Shown here: positions 62,926-64,000 of the stretch, one piece after another
Layout: each line of letters begins with the position of its first letter
How positions within the stretch are numbered: position 1 is the first letter of the stretch
Assembly: GCF_037975445.1 (NCBI RefSeq)
Contig: NZ_CP150254.1
Coordinates: 1,982,001 to 2,046,000 of the forward strand
From: Peribacillus sp. FSL P2-0133
GTDB lineage: Bacteria; Bacillota; Bacilli; Bacillales; DSM-1321
Reading direction: 5' to 3'
DNA: 64,000 nt
The notes under the pieces: generated by a model
The model's input: only the letters and a program-made list of their open reading frames with translations
The model's database searches: none
Told to the model about the DNA's origin: nothing
Program-made: the position numbers and the translations under genes

Positions 62926-63894
62926 GTGAAATTGGGTGTATTTACTGTTCTATTTGCAAACTATTCATTTGAAGACATGCTAGATAAAGTGCAAACAGCT
63001 GGGTTACATACCGTGGAAATTGGGACAGGCTGCTATCCAGGAAACCATCATTGCCCGTTAGATGAATTATTAGAAGATGCGAATGCGAGAGAAAGCTATA
63101 AAAAGAAAGTAGCGGATCGTGGATTGACGATTAGTGCATTTAGTTGTCACGGAAATCCTATCTCACCAGAAGAAGGGTTTGCAAAAGAATCCAATGAAAC
63201 CTTACGTAAAACGATTAAGCTGGCCTCTTTACTTGATGTACCTGTTGTCAACTGCTTTTCAGGAACAGCTGGTGATCACGAGGGGGCTAAATACCCAAAC
63301 TGGCCGGTTACTCCATGGCCAAATGAATATGGTGAGATCTTAACTTGGCAATGGGAACAAAAGCTCATTCCTTATTGGAAAGAGGTAGGAGAGTATGCAA
63401 AAGAGAATAACGTGAAAATCGGATTAGAATTGCACGGAGGATTTTTAGTTCATACACCTTATACCTTGTTAAAACTTCGAGAACAAACATGTGATGCAAT
63501 TGGAGCGAATTTAGATCCAAGTCACTTATGGTGGCAAGGAATTGATCCAGTGGCAGCCATTAAGATTTTAGCCAAAGAAAATGCCATTCATCATTTTCAT
63601 GCCAAAGATACTTATTTAGATCAAGAAAATATTAATATGTTTGGGTTAACCGATATGCAACCATATGGAGAAGTTCGCTCGCGGGCATGGACGTTCCGTT
63701 CAGTTGGTTGTGGACATAGTTTAAAAGAATGGTCAGATATGATGAGTGCATTACGCACATACGGGTATGATTATGTGGTAAGTATCGAGCATGAAGATGC
63801 GATCATGTCTATTGATGAGGGATTCGAACGTGCAGTGACAAACTTACAAACGGTTTTAATTGAGGAATCACCTTCACAGATGTGGTGGGCATAA
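62926..63894 (+). CDS. Sugar phosphate isomerase/epimerase (AP endonuclease 2-like TIM barrel)
   Basis: 322 residues. TIM barrel with metal ligands in VEIGTGCYPG, KIGLELHGGFLVHT (Glu), ANLDPSHLWWQGID (Asp, His) and FHAKDTYLD (His, Asp), VVSIEHEDAIM (Glu). Family members isomerise or epimerise sugars and inosose-like ketones. Third gene of the arm; RBS AGGAGGAAA. Followed by a terminator. Confidence 0.93.
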   Translation: MKLGVFTVLFANYSFEDMLDKVQTAGLHTVEIGTGCYPGNHHCPLDELLEDANARESYKKKVADRGLTISAFSCHGNPISPEEGFAKESNETLRKTIKLASLLDVPVVNCFSGTAGDHEGAKYPNWPVTPWPNEYGEILTWQWEQKLIPYWKEVGEYAKENNVKIGLELHGGFLVHTPYTLLKLREQTCDAIGANLDPSHLWWQGIDPVAAIKILAKENAIHHFHAKDTYLDQENINMFGLTDMQPYGEVRSRAWTFRSVGCGHSLKEWSDMMSALRTYGYDYVVSIEHEDAIMSIDEGFERAVTNLQTVLIEESPSQMWWA

Positions 63895-63918
63895 CAAGTT
63901 AATTTTATTGAAAGATCG

Positions 63919-63959
63919 TTGTGGTATGAATCTACTTGATCCATATCACAATATTTTTT
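63919..63959 (+). terminator. Terminator after the plus-strand sugar arm
   Basis: TTGTGGTATG pairs with CATATCACAA (one G-T pair) and is followed by TATTTTTT. Confidence 0.75.
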
Positions 63960-64000
63960 CAAAATCAAATTATCATAAAATTCTAGTCTATTACAAATTA

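Noticed and set aside
1..64000. Prophage, transposase, integrase, tRNA or rRNA genes
   Set aside because: None recognised on either strand; the only mobile-like traces are repeats and the orphan gene at 52.4 kb.

Overview
The window is a low-GC, AT-rich chromosome segment from an aerobic, spore-forming member of the Bacillaceae. The spore genes (an H-type small acid-soluble spore protein, a GerA-type receptor operon), sigma-A style promoters, strong AGGAGG ribosome sites, cre sites and a VmlR-type ABC-F protein all point there. The xyl genes recall Priestia (Bacillus) megaterium, and the overall accessory content would suit Peribacillus or a relative; I could not run a search, so the genus is an inference. 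No rRNA, tRNA, CRISPR array, transposase or prophage module was seen.

Layout. 0-5.4 kb: an APC amino-acid permease with a Rid-family protein, then a secreted acidic LPXTA protein paired with a class D sortase. 5.4-13.4 kb: DoxX, then a complete D-xylose regulon (xylR divergent from xylA-xylB-epimerase-xylT) with promoter, XylR operator, two cre sites and an inter-cistronic hairpin. XylR appears to begin at an ATT codon. 13.4-19.3 kb: a 295-bp tandem-repeat array, YitT, a DHA2 drug exporter, a 5'-truncated GntR gene, a frameshifted zinc-ribbon gene, DinB and nearly empty DNA. 19.3-24.3 kb: amino-acid metabolism (class III aminotransferase, RpiR regulator, permease, nitrilase). 24.5-30.2 kb: a TetR-headed cluster of Asp/Glu(hydantoin) racemase, NCS1 permease, DUF917 protein and HyuA-like protein, which looks like a (thio)hydantoin or related cyclic-amide pathway.

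30.6-37.8 kb: small membrane and unknown proteins, DUF2935, a small-transcript locus with a Cys-Cys-Cys leader peptide, vmlR with an attenuator leader, a GH25-LysM muramidase, sspH (found by reading the minus strand) and a TerC protein. 38.0-42.5 kb: a sigma-54 activator divergent from a Rieske oxygenase and a BCCT transporter. A near-consensus -24/-12 promoter and three activator-site repeats at exact 20-bp spacing tie them into one switch for a quaternary amine. 42.8-46.5 kb: a gerB-gerA-gerC type operon. 46.7-53.2 kb: LuxR-GAF regulator, a frameshifted SDR followed by an intact paralogue, a DMT transporter, an ArsR-type regulator, and an orphan 254-residue protein whose 3' end is duplicated about 1 kb upstream.

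53.6-63.9 kb: a LacI-regulated alpha-glucoside locus: GH13 glucosidase, two ABC permeases, a binding protein and LacI on the minus strand; ThuA-like, Gfo/Idh/MocA and sugar isomerase genes on the plus strand. Between the two arms lies a decayed, mirror-oriented copy of the lacI gene together with GTAAACGTTTAC operators. The arms together resemble thu/pal systems that take up disaccharides and process them through keto-sugar chemistry. No ABC ATPase gene is present, so a shared MsmX-like ATPase is inferred.
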